Source: Pipra filicauda (Eukaryota > Chordata > Aves > Passeriformes > Pipridae). From it: DNA of 64,000 nucleotides. The stretch lies in assembly GCF_003945595.2 (NCBI RefSeq), contig NW_024104365.1, forward strand, positions 4,497,049 to 4,561,048. The letters are read 5' to 3'. The position numbers and the translations under genes were made by a program. The notes beneath the pieces are model-generated. The model was given only the letters and a program-made list of their open reading frames with translations. It was not told the origin of the DNA and made no database searches. Positions 1 through 13,300 of this stretch are shown piece after piece (the stretch's first letter is position 1; the number at the start of each line of letters is the position of its first letter).

Positions 1-3000
1 TGTGATGATATTTGCATAACAGTAGCTTTCAGGGAGGCTCTTGTTTTCCACAAACTGCACTGTTTGCTTACATGGTATGAAAATCTTGATTGGATTTATG
101 TACCATTAAGAATTCTGCTCGTTAGGCACCCAACCCTATAGATACCTCAGCAAATCCTCAGTTTCATTAACAGCCCTGTAGAAGTAAACACAGCAATCGA
201 AGGGTACAGAGTTCAGCATAAGCACGCGAAAAACCAGGCTCTCATGTGTGATTATCCATTCACGGCTGAGAGAGACGATGGATGGAGGATGGAGCAATGG
301 GGATGCCCCATGCCAGCTCCCTACCACAGCTCTCGGCTATGAACCTAGTCCCTGTCTGAGAAATGTTGAGGGGAACTCAATGCAGATAGTGATCTACTCC
401 ATGATTTGACTCTGTGAATGGTCCAGCAATGTTAAAATGGTATCTAATGTTATGTCTGACTTGAGCAGCATAGAAAACTGGATATATTCATTGTGGACAA
501 GACAGATTGTTCTCAAACATTAATATTCTTCACTAGTTACTTTTGACAATAAGTGATAACTAATAGATAATGCTAATCTGTTACTGGTAATTGGTATTGA
601 GAAATTCCTATGCATTTAATGTTGATTATAGTACTTTCAGAAATAACTAATATTTCAGTTATTAATATATCCAACAGAGAAAAATCACTAAGTCATTATG
701 ACATTCTTATGACTGGTTCAAAATATAGACTTCAATGAAATCTAGAGGGAAATTATTTATCTACATAGGGAAAATTACCAACAAAGTTACAACATGGTTC
801 ATTGCTTCTGTTAACTGAAGAGATTAAGGCAAATAATTTATTTCAGAATTGACCTATTAGGTTATTCATGCTAAGCCACTGCTCAATATTATACCATTTT
901 TTGGTTCACAGACATCTATAGAAGGAATGTTTAATCTCCTGAAGTTAACAGCAAAACTCTCACTGAAATACCTGCAAATGAGATACTGACTTTCCAAAAC
1001 CATTTGCATTTTGGAATTGGCAAATCGTTGTTTGCATCTAACCCTCCCCCAGTGCAGGTACACCAACAGCTGCACTGCAGGGTCACTTCTCCCTTTTTCC
1101 ATGAACAAGAAAACTTGTTTTTATCCCACCAGCATCTTGTGATAATCATCAGCAGCTTCTCAAGTGTGGTGTGCCAAGGCCCATTTTTCTTCCCCGCACC
1201 AAAGACTGAGTGTGCTGGCCATGCTTTGCAGAAGGCACGGATGCTAACACTCTGGGAAGAAGGATACCCTGTCACCTTGTTATCTCTAACATGTCTCTCT
1301 GTAAGGCACTGAGTATATACCACAAGCTGTTTGAAGTCTGCCTGCGTGCCATCTTTGGCCATCTTTCCTTACTTTTTTGGTTTAATATACAGTGAAATAT
1401 CTTGACTCTTCTTTTGAGCTTGTTCCTCATGAAGCAAACAACATATTATCATAACAAGCAACCCTCCCAGACATCATTATTCCCGGCATTAAGTCTTTTT
1501 CAGCCTCTTCATTACTCAGTCACACAGCTTTGCCTTATGACTACATTTATTACTCTTATTTTGACACACACAGAGACATGCAGTATGTGATGATGACTCA
1601 GTCGTCATTATCCCCAAAATGATTGTCTTTAAATATACAGAGTCTTTCAGCATCCATATACAGTCCTCATTCTGCAATTCACTTCCTGCAATAATTTTTG
1701 CATGCTTGTCTTTCCATTTCATACATATAAATTTCTTGTATTAAACCTAAGCAAAGTTAATAATCCTGAAAATGTTCAAAATCAAAAAGTATTATAGTTT
1801 TAAAGCAGTAAAAATTTTAAATAATCCTTTTAAAATGTGTATTAATCTCCATTTACCTAGCCTCTGAACTTCAGCTGTTTCCTTTATTTTCATTAGGACA
1901 AAATTGGCTCCTAACTATAAAACCAACAATAAGTTGAATATAAAATGTACCTAAAGACTCTGGGCATTTAAGCAAGTTGGGCTACCATATTTTTTTCTCA
2001 CAATTTCTCGTGGTCCACATCTATGCCTAATGCCCATCTTGTCTCACATTAGTGCAGCAGCATCCAGAGGGAAGAAGGAAGTGGGACTGAATCGCAGGTG
2101 CCTGCCACGTCCCACACCCTGCTCAAACACTGATTCCAGGGGTACTTGCCGTAAAACTTTTCAGGCCAAAGGGCAGGAGGAGCAGAGTGAAGGAGCAGAG
2201 GCTCAGAGGATCTCCAGCTGCTCGTCCAACATGCTGAGCAGCTCAGTGGCACGGTCAGGTTTAGATGTCTTTTTCCCTTGTACTCCAATGAAACAGGAAC
2301 CAGGTTTGATTTCACAAAGATTCATCCTACGAGGTTCCTAGTTCAGGGTACTGTGGAAATGATAATGTCTTTGGCTGAGACTGCTGGGGGTTTTGCCTCT
2401 GTGGTCTTGCCATTCTTGCTTTTCTTTTTCTGTTCTAATAAGAGCCAGTCTTCTCCCGTTTCCTTCCTCCTTGCTTGCTGTTCACTTCTTTCCCTCTCAT
2501 TTAACACTGCAAGAAAAAAGGACAAGAAGACTTTCTTATTTAAATTGCAAGAAAGACTTCTGAGTGTTTTTTTTTTTTTTTTACAAGGAAGTCAGTTCAT
2601 GTTTTCATGTCCCTGTGAGTTGCAACATGTTCCTGGACACCTGATGGTATCCTTTTTCTCACAGGGTTCATTGGTATCCCTCATGAGGCAACATGCTGCT
2701 GGTATGACCACATCTCTGAAATGTCCGCGTCCTTGTGACCATGAGCTTCTCCTAGAGGGCCTGGTGTCACCCTGTGCTTGCCTTGAACTCGGCAGTCCTT
2801 TTCATCTTTGGTTTTAACAGCTCTGATTTCATCTGAGTCACATCTGGAAAGAGATGGCCTGGTGCCCAGGATCGATGTAACAGAGCATTTAAACAGAAGC
2901 TTAGTAAGGGTCCTACTGACTAAGGTTACTCTCACGTTCTGTCTCGGATGGAGAGCAGAAGGCTGAACATCTCCTGGGCTCATGCCTTCCCACCTACCTT

Positions 3001-6000
3001 CCTTACTTAGGGCAGAACCGCTAACAGAAGCCTCTCGGTTTCTCAAAACCTTTTCACTGTGACTCTGTGTGAGTCCACCTTTCAGAGATCCACAGCCTGC
3101 TTTTAGAAATCACAAAAGTAATGTTTAAATTTCTGTAAATGATGTCTCTTATTATGCTTCCAGTGCTAATCCTTTATAACTTACCCTACCTCATCATCTT
3201 CATTACCCACCGTCATACACTGAGGAGGCTCATATTAGTGTAATTTTTGGGAGAGTGAACTTTTTAAGTATGTGGAACTCTTTGTCTTTCCTTTATGACA
3301 TTGCAAAGTGCCATGGTCACAGATATTTAGACATAAAAAGACTCAATTCATTTTAACTAAATGACACTACTGGGCTGTCCTTGCTTTTACTCCTACTAAT
3401 TTTAATTCAAAGTCTCTTCCAATATAGTACAGATACACCTTTACCAAACAAAAGGGTTCCACTTGGTAACTGGCACATAAAAGAGGAAAGAGAAAATTGG
3501 TAGCAAACCTTGTCCTTCAGACAGCTTTAAAAGTTGCCACACTCCAGAAATTTACTATTTTTAACTAAAATTTAGCAGTTTAAAGAGAGAAATGAAGTAT
3601 TTGCCTTAAGGTGAATTCTGGAAGTGAAGAAGAACCATTTCACAGATAGGTTTCTCAGCCCATAGTGCAATAGCACAGCTCAAGAAATGGGAGTAAGATT
3701 TGCACAAAGAAGTCTGTTCCCAGATGTATGTGCCCCTTTAGATATATGTCCAGCTCACGAGGGATGGTGTGCTGGCTAGGAGGCACAGGCACTTAAAATA
3801 TTGGTACCTCCCTAACCACTTGTCCCAAACAAAAAAGTGACTTTTTAGGTATGTGTTTTACCACCACTGCTGAAATCAAATCTCCTTCAATGGTGTGTCT
3901 AAAAAGGCATCCAGAACATGATCCATTCTATGCATTTAATTTAGCCAACACTCTTTCTCCATGAATTTTTGTACTTAAAGGAAAATGTTGATTAAAAAAA
4001 AAAATCCATACTACTTCAAGAAACACACAGTCCTTAAAATTAGATTTGCCTGAACGGGCAGCAGTCAGAAACAAAATTCCCTTCCCTCCTCTTTTGTCCT
4101 TGCACAGCCTCTTTCAGCTTCTCTGCTCTTTTTGTCTGGGCCCTTCCTGAAGCTTTTCTGAATCATCTGTTATTGCATTTGACATTTTGGGTCTTCGTCT
4201 GCGTCACTGATCACACAGAGAGGAATTCAACGGCCTGGCTTCTAGGCTAGGTTGCTGTTAGCTGAGGTGACTGCTGTAACTTGAAAGAAGTACTTCCCTA
4301 TTTTTCTATCTGTTAAAACTACAATCCCAAACAAGAACCTAGAATGCATCGTTTATCATCATACAACCAGCAATATGCTTCAGCATCTCTTCTGAATTTG
4401 TATTTTTGACCCCATCATTCACCTCTAGATGCTTTCAAGAAATTCTTGCATATTTCTGTGGTGTGCAGGAGGACTTAAAGATTTGTGGTTTCTCAGTGGC
4501 ATTTTCATATAATTATTGCTAAAAATTAGATCCAAAAAAGTGTCACCATTTCTACTGCAATACTAACTTGGGCTGGTTTTTCTTGCATGTGGAATGATTT
4601 ACTTCCCTTTCCTTTTTGAAACCCTGATTTACTGTTAAACTGGGGATGGCATCAGAAGTTGGTTAACCAGAAACAAGCCTCATGTAGATGGGTTTTTTCC
4701 CCTTTTTCTAGCTTAATTACAGCCGCTACTGTCTTTATAAACAACCTGGGTACAAACTGCTTTAATATTCTGACAGCTCAGTGTAGATCTTAATCAGGAA
4801 GGAGAATGCCAATTGTGGTTTTGGTTTTAATATTTATCTGGGGGTATATCAATTAGAAAATCTATGGTTAAAGTCTGTAGGAATTTCCTGTGGTTTGACA
4901 TTGGGATGTCACCTTAGATTTCCTGAGAAATCTGTAGTATTTATTTAGTGGCTTGCTGTTATTTATCCTTCAAAGAATTTAGTACAAAGTGGCCTAAGGG
5001 GGGAAAACAGTTACTATTCTGTTTAGCCTCGAGTTTGCAGTGTTACAGTCTAGGAATGGTGTATTTTCTATAATTTTCTTGAGAGTCCTTTGAACTCAGC
5101 ATGACTATTTTTTTCTGACATAAAATCTTGGAACTGAGCTTTCGAAGAATGCATCAGTCTTACACTATTCTTCAACATATAATGAGTGTTGCAATCAACA
5201 TCGACATCAGAAAGACTGCTACACTTACTTTGACATTCTAATAGTTGGAATTTTGCCAACTGCCAGAATTAGACCTTTGTTAGTGTTGTGCATCTACAGG
5301 TGCAAGGGATTCACAAAGTAGGGGACATTGTCAGGCCAGTGAATCAGACTGAGTCATAAAGAACAATCTTTCAGTGTCACTGACAAATTCAGCTGCTCAC
5401 TCTATGAAGCTGAAATCCATGACATCGTTCATTTTTCAGCTGTTGAACACATTCACATAATGTAGCTCATTCACTGTGTGTTGCCTACTTCACGTATGAA
5501 TGTGCATTCATTAGAAAAGCCCATGGATACCCTTAGGTTTACAACACAGATATTTTAGTGTGCTACATTCAGCATATCTGCATAGCTCTAGGACTTGTGT
5601 GGCAGTATGCATTAATCAAAAATGGAATGGTTTCCAACTTGAAAGGATACCAAAATACTATTAAGAAGATTTAGTAAGTCACAGTCATAAAAAAAAGAAA
5701 AAAGAAGAAAATAAAAGAAATCAGGATTCTTGTATGGGATCTCAGTTGTTGCAAACTTCTTCCAAACCAAAGCTGAAGGAGAACTCTCTTTTCCCCCACC
5801 TAGAAAATAAACAGAAAGGAAATTCTAAAAAAATACGTAAACAAATTTATTAGTATAGCAGAGATGCTGTTGTAGCAGCAATTGTCTGAGGATATAGGGA
5901 AGGTGAGACTGGCAGGTAGAATGAATACTTAATACACTGATATAAGGTATGACATCTACCTGCAAAAGGTTACCTTGATATTGTTTTCTGTTTCTCTTCA

Positions 6001-6418
6001 TCATTAACTTTAACACATATTTATCTCTAGAGTGAAAAGGTGAATGTCATCTGAAAGAAAATCTTGCCATTTTCTGGTTTAAATGCAAGAACGCTGTAAT
6101 TCTATCCCTGTTTTGCAGCTAGATAGGCCTACTGTATTTTCTCAGATCTGTCTTCATGCCATAATAATAATCAACATATTAAGTACTAACCGAGCTAGCA
6201 CTTGGTTGTCTTCACAGTTGGTAGAGGGAAGAAGCTCTTTGCATTTTCAGTCACTGAATCCTCCACATTTACAGCAATGATGCAGAACAGATCAGTTCCA
6301 GGTACAAAGAAATCACTCTGGTCTGGTCTCTGGCCAGCTCAAGACCTGTTCTGAAGAAAAAAAAAGCCAGAAACACTCTATATGACACTGTAGATCTATA
6401 GAACTCACTATTTTCTCC
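1..6418. other. Unassigned AT-rich noncoding DNA
   Basis: No exon, RNA gene or recognisable mobile element was found here. The open frames are short, lack domain-like composition and show no splice-site context. Minor landmarks are a T16 run at 2567-2582, a purine-rich A/G stretch near 5690-5720 and an AP-1-like TGACTCA at 1594-1600. The 5' boundary of the downstream LINE is unclear, so the last hundred or so bases may belong to it. Confidence 0.6.
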
Positions 6419-7840
6419 ACATCCCACTATATCTTCTGTCCAAAGCTTTTGATACTGTGAGCAGAAAAGATCTCTGACAGATTTTGGAACAATTAGGATG
6501 TCCTCCCAATTTTCTCAAAATGATCATTTTGCTTCATGAGGATCAGCACGGCCAAGTCAGATATGGTGACGCACTTTCTGAGCCCTTTCTAATAACCAAT
6601 GGTGTGAAACAAGGCTGCGTTCTCGCTCCAACCCTATTCACAATCTTCTTCAGCATGATGCTCCAAAGGGCCGCGGCAGATCTTGATGAAGAAAACGGTA
6701 TCTACATCCGATATTGTACCAATGGAAGCCTATTCAACCTAAGGCGACTGAAGGCCCACACTAAGACTTTAAATCATCTTGTCCTTGAGCTGCTTTGTGC
6801 TGACGATGCTGCCCTTGTTGCCCACACAGAAGCAGCTCTGCAGCATTTAACATCCTGCTTTGCAGAGGCTGCTGAGCATTTTGGGCTGGAAGTCAGCTTA
6901 AAGAAGACAGAAGTTTTCTACCAAACTGCACCTCAGGAAGTCTTCCTCATCCCCATATCATCAGAGCTCAAGTCAGTCCAGCAGTTTAATTATCTGGGAA
7001 GCATCATCTCTTCTGACGGTAAGATTGACAAAAAGTTAGACAAAAGGTTAGCAAAGGCATATAGAGCTTTTGGAAAACTCCATAAAAGAGTTTGGTGTAA
7101 TAAACACTTGAAGAAAAGTACAAAGATTAGTGTTTATAGAGCCATTGTACTGTCTACTCTTTTATATGGGTCTGAATCATGGGTCATTTACCACAACCAC
7201 TTGCGACTCTTAGAACGCTTCCATCAACGCTGTCTCCATACAATCTTAAATATCCACTGGACTGATTACGTGACTAACGTGTCTGTTCTTGAACAGGCAG
7301 TGGTTATGAGTATTGAGCCCATGTTGCTGAGAACGCAGCTGCGCTGGGCAGGGCACGTCTCCAGGATGGAGGATTACTGCCTCCCTAAGATTGTGCTCTA
7401 TGGCAAACTTGCCACCGGCTGCCGCAAGAGAGGAACCCCAAAGAGGAGATACAAGGACTCCCTGAAATAATATCTCAGCTTTGGCCATATTGATCATTAT
7501 TATTGGTCTACTCTGGCCTCCAATCGGGTGACATGGAGACACACTATCCATAACGCCGCTGCTTCTTTTGAGAACACACACAGGATCACTCTTGAGGAGA
7601 AAAGACAACGCGAAAAAAGCCGTGTCTTGCCAATACCACCTAAGGAGACTTTTCGCTGTGCCTTCTGCAACTGGGCTTGTCTATCTCGCACTGACCATTT
7701 TAGCCAGCAGTGTGCTTGTAGCAAGCGTGGGTAGAGTACTTCTCAAATCTTCATTCACTAAGCCTAGCCATGATGATGACTATATCTTCTGTAGTCACAA
7801 AACCTTTCCTGACTAACTCTTCTATCTCTAGCCCCAAAAA
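6419..7840 (+). mobile_element. 5'-truncated non-LTR retrotransposon, RTE-like, not CR1
   Basis: This is the 3' part of a LINE encoding the C-terminal half of a reverse transcriptase plus a terminal zinc finger. Recognisable RT hallmarks begin with motif A (FDTVSR, from about 6448). Sequence for the endonuclease and the N-terminal RT is missing, as expected for 5' truncation during target-primed reverse transcription. After the coding frame stops at 7734 a short 3' region of about 100 bp holds ATGATGATGACTA, a run of GAT-like codons. Endonuclease-RT elements with an RWAGHV box and a terminal Cys/His finger occur in many metazoans. I place this one near the RTE group from memory of those motifs; the exact clade is inference. 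The start and the 3' end are approximate, and no target-site duplication could be fixed. Confidence 0.8.
6439..7734 (+). pseudogene. LINE reverse transcriptase, C-terminal half with zinc finger, two nonsense codons
   Basis: A single frame runs about 432 codons with no frameshift and only two stops: TGA at 6475-6477, where related proteins usually have Trp, and TAA at 7468-7470. The piece between them (6484-7470, 328 residues) is fully open. Counting from 6484, the motif-B region GVKQGCVLAPTLF is at residues 40-52. The catalytic box reads CADD (residues 105-108) instead of the usual Y/FADD. The FNYLGS thumb box is at 168-173, LLYGSESW lies further on, and RWAGHVSRM is at 287-295. After the TAA the same frame continues to a finger with Cys codons at 7657, 7666 and 7717. 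The expected zinc-binding His is Gln (CAG, 7705-7707). The protein would have copied element RNA at nicked DNA in the nucleus. It is dead here because of truncation and stops. Confidence 0.85.
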
Positions 7841-9689
7841 AGAATGGTCAATGCAAATACACACCAACACCCCTGCCAGCATGCTGACACAGGCCTTGCT
7901 TTCCTTGGGAAGGGAGTAGGATGTGCTATCACAGCTTATTACAAAAGTTCTGGTAGAGTGGATCCTTACTCTTTGGACCAGAATACATATTTGTCAAAAC
8001 TTGAGCTTTTTAGTCAGTAGTATATCATTTTACATCTTCAGATCTTGATATTGTTCTGATGTGGCCAAAAAGAGCAATACACAGACCCATGTAGAAATCC
8101 AAGACAAAAAACAAATTAGAAAAACAAACAAGAAATTAAATTAATTAAAAATTGCAGAAATAAGGAAACACAGGTACATTTCAGGGCCTTTGTTTTGTCA
8201 TTCCCTTATGCTGTATGACTAAGCATTCCAGTGGTAAAATGCACAATGTTCTGAACAGTTGCTTCTCAGTAAGAGAAGTGAGCACATAAGCATATTGCAG
8301 CACAACTGTATGGAAACATCACAAACCATCCATATTCCCTGCAACTTCCTGAGAGATCCTGAAAGACCTAATCAGCTACAAGAATAACCACTTGTGGGCT
8401 TGCAAAAAAACTCCCCACATTATTCTGAAGAACAAAGGTATAAAGTCCATTTTACTTGTCAGTAGAAAAATATTCTGCAAATTCTAATATTATAAACTCC
8501 CTGTTTACTCCTTTCTCCTGTTTCTTTTCCTTTGAATTATGCAACATTTGTCATAGTTTAGTACTATTTACTGCTGGACTGGTAGTTGGAGACCATGTGA
8601 GACACTTTGGGCATCTCAAATATCACTAGAGACCTGCATTAAGGCAACTTAAATTGAGGTGTTCAAAGATGCCCATGTCCAGCTGGAATCAGGATGGCAG
8701 GGCTTTGCAGGTCATCTCCTCTCACAATGAAAAGAGATATGGAAGCTTCTGAATAGAGGAATTAAACGTGAAAAAACACATGGCTTACGTGAGAAAAGAT
8801 GAGATATACTGAGAATCATGCTTGGGGGAATCTGACAGGCTCTATGAAAAAATCCAGCTCTCTACCTGTGGGCTACGGTATTTCTATCAGAACTACAGAC
8901 TCATGTCTGACTCAGTGCAAGATTAATAAAGATATCCAAAGCATGAAAAACACCCTCAAGAGGTAGTGACCTCTCCAGTAATGTAGTCTGGAGGGCCAGG
9001 AATTCAAGTCCTACAAAGTGAGTTGACCAGGGGGATTCAGATCATATCTGTTCAGCTGGAAGAGCAGGCAATGAGCATGAATCTACAACACTATTGACAC
9101 TGTGCACAACCTCAGTGACTGTTCTCAATGTGCCTTCAACAGGAAGGTCAATACAAAACAAGGTGGTAAAGGCAGCATCATCAATTAAAGTGAGTGTTGC
9201 AACAACGCCAAGAGAAGCAAAATTCAGGGAACTGAAGGTGCTCAGGTCAAAAAGGAGCCTGGGCTAGAGCCCATTGTCCAGAGGGAATATGAATGTACAA
9301 CTGTAGGCCCAGTAACAATGTTTTTCAGTACCTTTTCATATTCAGAGGTGGTGTTATTGGAATAGACAGTAGCAAATGGGGCCTTTCGTGATGCATTTTC
9401 TAAGAAAATGGGAATGTAGTCTGTGCTATGTTGGATCATCACTCTGGTCTCAGTAACTCTGGTGGGTATCTGTTGTGATCTCTGGCTGATAGACTTCAAA
9501 GGTAAGAATAATTAAAAATATGGAGTAGAGTGAAGAATATGATTAAAATCCCACAGGTTTATCAAGGGTATATTATATGGGATGTCTTTTCTTGGTGGGA
9601 TTGATTTTTCAGACAAAGGAGATACATGTATTGGTTCTATAAATCTTGTGGTTCTATAAATCTTTGTTGCATTGGAAACCGCTGGTACA
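7841..9689. other. Unassigned noncoding DNA
   Basis: No gene or confidently identified repeat. The A-rich stretch at about 8098-8160 is low complexity. A short direct duplication (GGTTCTATAAATCTT twice) lies at about 9633-9664. Part of 9000-9690 might be further decayed sequence of the ancient CR1 that becomes recognisable at about 9690, but I could not align it. Confidence 0.5.
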
Positions 9690-10262
9690 GATTAGCAAAG
9701 GAAATGTAAGGCAGAAGAGAGGAGATGAACAGAAGATCAGGCTAGTGAAAAGAGAGCTGTTGCCTGGAGGGAGGTTATGAGCAGAGTTTTTCAAGGTTCA
9801 GTCTTGGGATTAATCTTATTTAATGTTTTCAAAAATAAAGTTGATACAAAGTGAGAGTGTGCTATTGAAATGTGCTAAAGACAGTTACATCCAAGAGTTT
9901 AAATATCATAAGGGGAAAAATTAATGACTTTGCAGACTCCCACAATAGAAATGGAATTACACACAAAAGCTTGAAAGGCAGGAATAATGTACATACAGAC
10001 AAATAACAAGATTTTCTGCTATAAACTGGAGATACTATGCAAAAGGACAAAGGAAGAAGAGTATTAGTTATTGTCTTGGTTATGATAGGTTACCAATTTG
10101 ATGAGGCTGTGAAAAGTGTAAATGCAATCCTTAAACATTAGTTTGTCTAGCAGAAATGGAGAAGTATTAATGCCACCACATTAAGCAACAATGACATATC
10201 ATCTGTACTATTGTGTACAGTAGGAGATACAAGTTCAAGAAAAATGAATGTGAGCTGAAAGA
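9690..10262 (+). mobile_element. Ancient CR1 LINE relic, RT fragment
   Basis: A highly decayed piece of CR1 ORF2. Around 9783-9840 the translation VFQGSVLGLILFNVF matches the CR1 motif-B block [16 protein letters not shown]. Around 10100-10180 the spacing and words resemble the CR1 region meaning 'AVKKANAVLGCIRRGI..REVLVPLY'. Near 10190-10260 there is similarity to the following '[17 protein letters not shown]' region. Stops and small indels are frequent, so this is an old copy. It breaks off at an AT-rich tract. Assignment is by eye. Confidence 0.6.
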
Positions 10263-10280
10263 GAAAGGTGATTGGGAAGG

Positions 10281-10345
10281 TTATATATAAATAATATATA
10301 TTAAGAATATAGAATATATTAAGAATATACATAAAAAGAATATAA
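10281..10345. repeat. AT-rich imperfect tandem repeat
   Basis: About 65 bp made almost only of A and T, with two near copies of a unit of about 18 bp containing ATATATTAAGAATAT. It directly follows the last recognisable part of the ancient CR1. Confidence 0.7.
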
Positions 10346-13300
10346 ATGGAGTAGTTAGTACCATGTTTTTCTCAGTCTAAAGAAGACAAAGCTGGGGAAT
10401 ATACTGTCTGTGCAGTAGCAAAAGACAGTCAAAGAAAGTAGAAAAATAATGTTGCTGCAATAACAGCAACAAATAAAAATGGCAATAAACTGCCATTATA
10501 AAGTGGCAAGGAAATGCATGGGACCTATGATGGTTTTGGACTTCCCTTTGTCCTACGCACTGCACGTTGTATTTACTTGGTCTATTGTGCCAGGGAATTG
10601 CATACGTTCAGTGCAGTTGTGCTGCTTCTACTGGTCCATAAGCTATCAAGCGTGTTTTTTCACACTAGAAAAAGAAAAAAAAAAAAACACAAGTAAGAAC
10701 AGCATTACTGCATGTGGTTCACTAAAATGTCAGTGATGACTGATGGGATACATGGACAGCAGGATGTCACTGCTCTCTGACAAGGAGTCAAAACAGCGTC
10801 TCCTGTAGGTGGGATGGGGTGAGCTGACCTGAAATACCAGCCAAGAGATCCTGAGCAGAGCTCAAGGAATCTTGAGTTTTGATATCACCAGTGACCCTAC
10901 ACAGCAATAAACAGGCTTCCCTCCTTACAGAGCTGTGAAGAACCAATTTCAGAGGCTGATGTTGCCACAGAGCTTGTAGGAGTGGTTGCTGCTGACTGAT
11001 GAAAGGCCAAGACAGGCATGGCAATGGCAAGGTAGGACAAGGCAGGCAAGTCCAGCTCTCCAATATTTTACCATCCAGGACAGATGATGCTTTATATATG
11101 GTGTCCACAATAAGTTATATTTGAGGTTAAGAATACATACGTAGTTCTTATTTTAAAGCATCAGAAGAAATACTCTTTTATCTTAGTACATCTGCTGGGT
11201 AATCATGAACATCACAGGCATGAGTAATATTATTTATCTTAATATGTAAATAACTTGATATAGGAAGAATGATTTGAATGAATCAAACAAAAGTGGAGGC
11301 TGTGGAGGTTTTGTACAATCACCTTGAAAAGGGACCTGCCTCTTCATATCAGCTTTTCTCTCTGTACCTTCTTAAATATTTTTGCATATTGCTTTTTTCC
11401 TCCATCCTGAATGTGTAAAGCAGATCCCAAAAACTTCCCAGAGGTTTTAGCTTCCAGGGCTAAAGGGGGCTGAGAGATACCTAAGCTTGTTTGGAATCTC
11501 ACCAGCACTGAAAGCTGCCAGGGGAGGAAAACAAAATGCTGCAAGTCATGGAATTGTAGTTTGTTTTGCATCCAAGGCTGTTCTTAGCTATTGCTCCTCT
11601 TTGGGTCGTATACCAGGTGTGCTTGCATCTTCCTTTCATGTTTACATTCTATACACAAAATTGGTGCATAGAGAGCAATCTTTGTGAGCTCTTCTCTATC
11701 AGAACAAGACCTTGCTGCTTCCTCCTCTGGCGAGCAGGAAAGGTGTGAGCTATAGTACAAAGCCAGACATTAAAAAATGATGGGGGCATCTTTGGATCTT
11801 TGTGATGTTTGCCTATCACCAAGCAGTCAAAGAAATGGAGAATTAAAATGTTCATCATGCAGATGACCTGAGACCAAAGGCAGCCTACAGTTTTCATGTT
11901 TTAGGAAACACACAAAAAGAAAAATATAAAAAGAAGTCAGAATCATAGCAGAAGGAATAATTTAATAGATTGCATTTGTCAGCACTTCCCAACACTGGCC
12001 TCATTCTGTACTTTTAGGATTGCTGGGGAAAGTCCTGCTGACTTCACAAAACCCAGAGCTTGTCTGGTGCTGAGTGCAGCTGAACACTCACACTCTGATT
12101 GCTCATCCCATTCTGATACACTGCAGCTTCTCAGCATATGATATTGCATTTCCCCAGGCTTACTGGGCAGCTTTTGCTGTGCCAATGTGGCAAGCAAGCA
12201 AAATACTGAATCTCTGAATATAAACTATGAAAATCAATCTACCGGGGAAAAGTCAAGCCAAGTGAGAGAAAAGGGCAGGAAAAAGCATCTGGAGTGTATT
12301 TTAAACTCTGAACACTTTAATGTATATAATTATGGCATACGATACACATGGGACAAATCTCGCAGCGATCTTTCAGGGGAAGTTCCCACTTACATCATAT
12401 TCCCTGTGACTGTAAGGTCGTGGAGGCTGTTTCCTTCCCAGAGTTTCCAAGTTTTATATGTCTATACTATATATACATATATATTTAGGATGATACTTCC
12501 CAGGGGGAGCATCTAGAGGTGGTGGGAAAGTTTATGTATTTCAGTGACCCTGAGAGTTATGTTAGTAGGGGATGTTGACTCTCGACAGGGCTACTCAAGC
12601 CTCACATAGGAAGCTAAATTACAGAAATACAGGAAAGCAGGCACTCCTCAAAACCAGCTGGGAAGTAGGGATGGCAGAGGCCTCACTCACACAGTAAGAC
12701 TCAGGCTATTGTATTTAATAATGTGCAGGAAAGAAGCTCTGCTAGAATTAGAAAGATGAAAAAAGAGATAATATGTCACTTTTCTTGATAATGAACATCC
12801 AGCATCATCACCAAACTTGGATCAAATCCTATTTTTTTCTCCACTCATATTGCACGATGAAAATTCTGGAACATCACGTGTCTTTCTTTTTCTTCCTCCC
12901 CTAGCAATGCCCAGTTTTTTCTTTGTACACCAAGTTTAAAACTTCCTCACGAACATCCAGGTACATTGGCTTTAAGTTTGTGTAAATTCTGAAGTTGTTA
13001 ATTACAACTGGAGGCTATTATTTTATACACCATTGTATAGTTCTGGGTTTGCAACTTTTCTGTTTTCAACCTCAGTGCATTCTGAGCATGTACAAAAATA
13101 CGGAAGATGGATGTATGTGGGAAGTCATTAGGAAAGCTTGACTGATGTCTCCTGAGGATTTTCATATTCAAAAGTGAACAGCTGAGTGCATCTTGCCTCA
13201 TGCCAGAGTCATTCAGGATGAATTTGCACCCTAAATTTAACTGCAAAGCATTAAGACAAGAAAGCAGTTTTGGGGTACAAATTGTTCTCACTATGTTTTA

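Noticed and set aside
2278..2817. 179-codon open frame
   Set aside because: Composition reflects T-rich low-complexity DNA, it crosses a T16 run, and no domain or splice context is visible.
6419..7840. Domesticated host gene derived from the LINE RT
   Set aside because: Two in-frame stops, an altered catalytic box and a broken zinc finger argue against selection on the protein; no promoter or exon structure seen.
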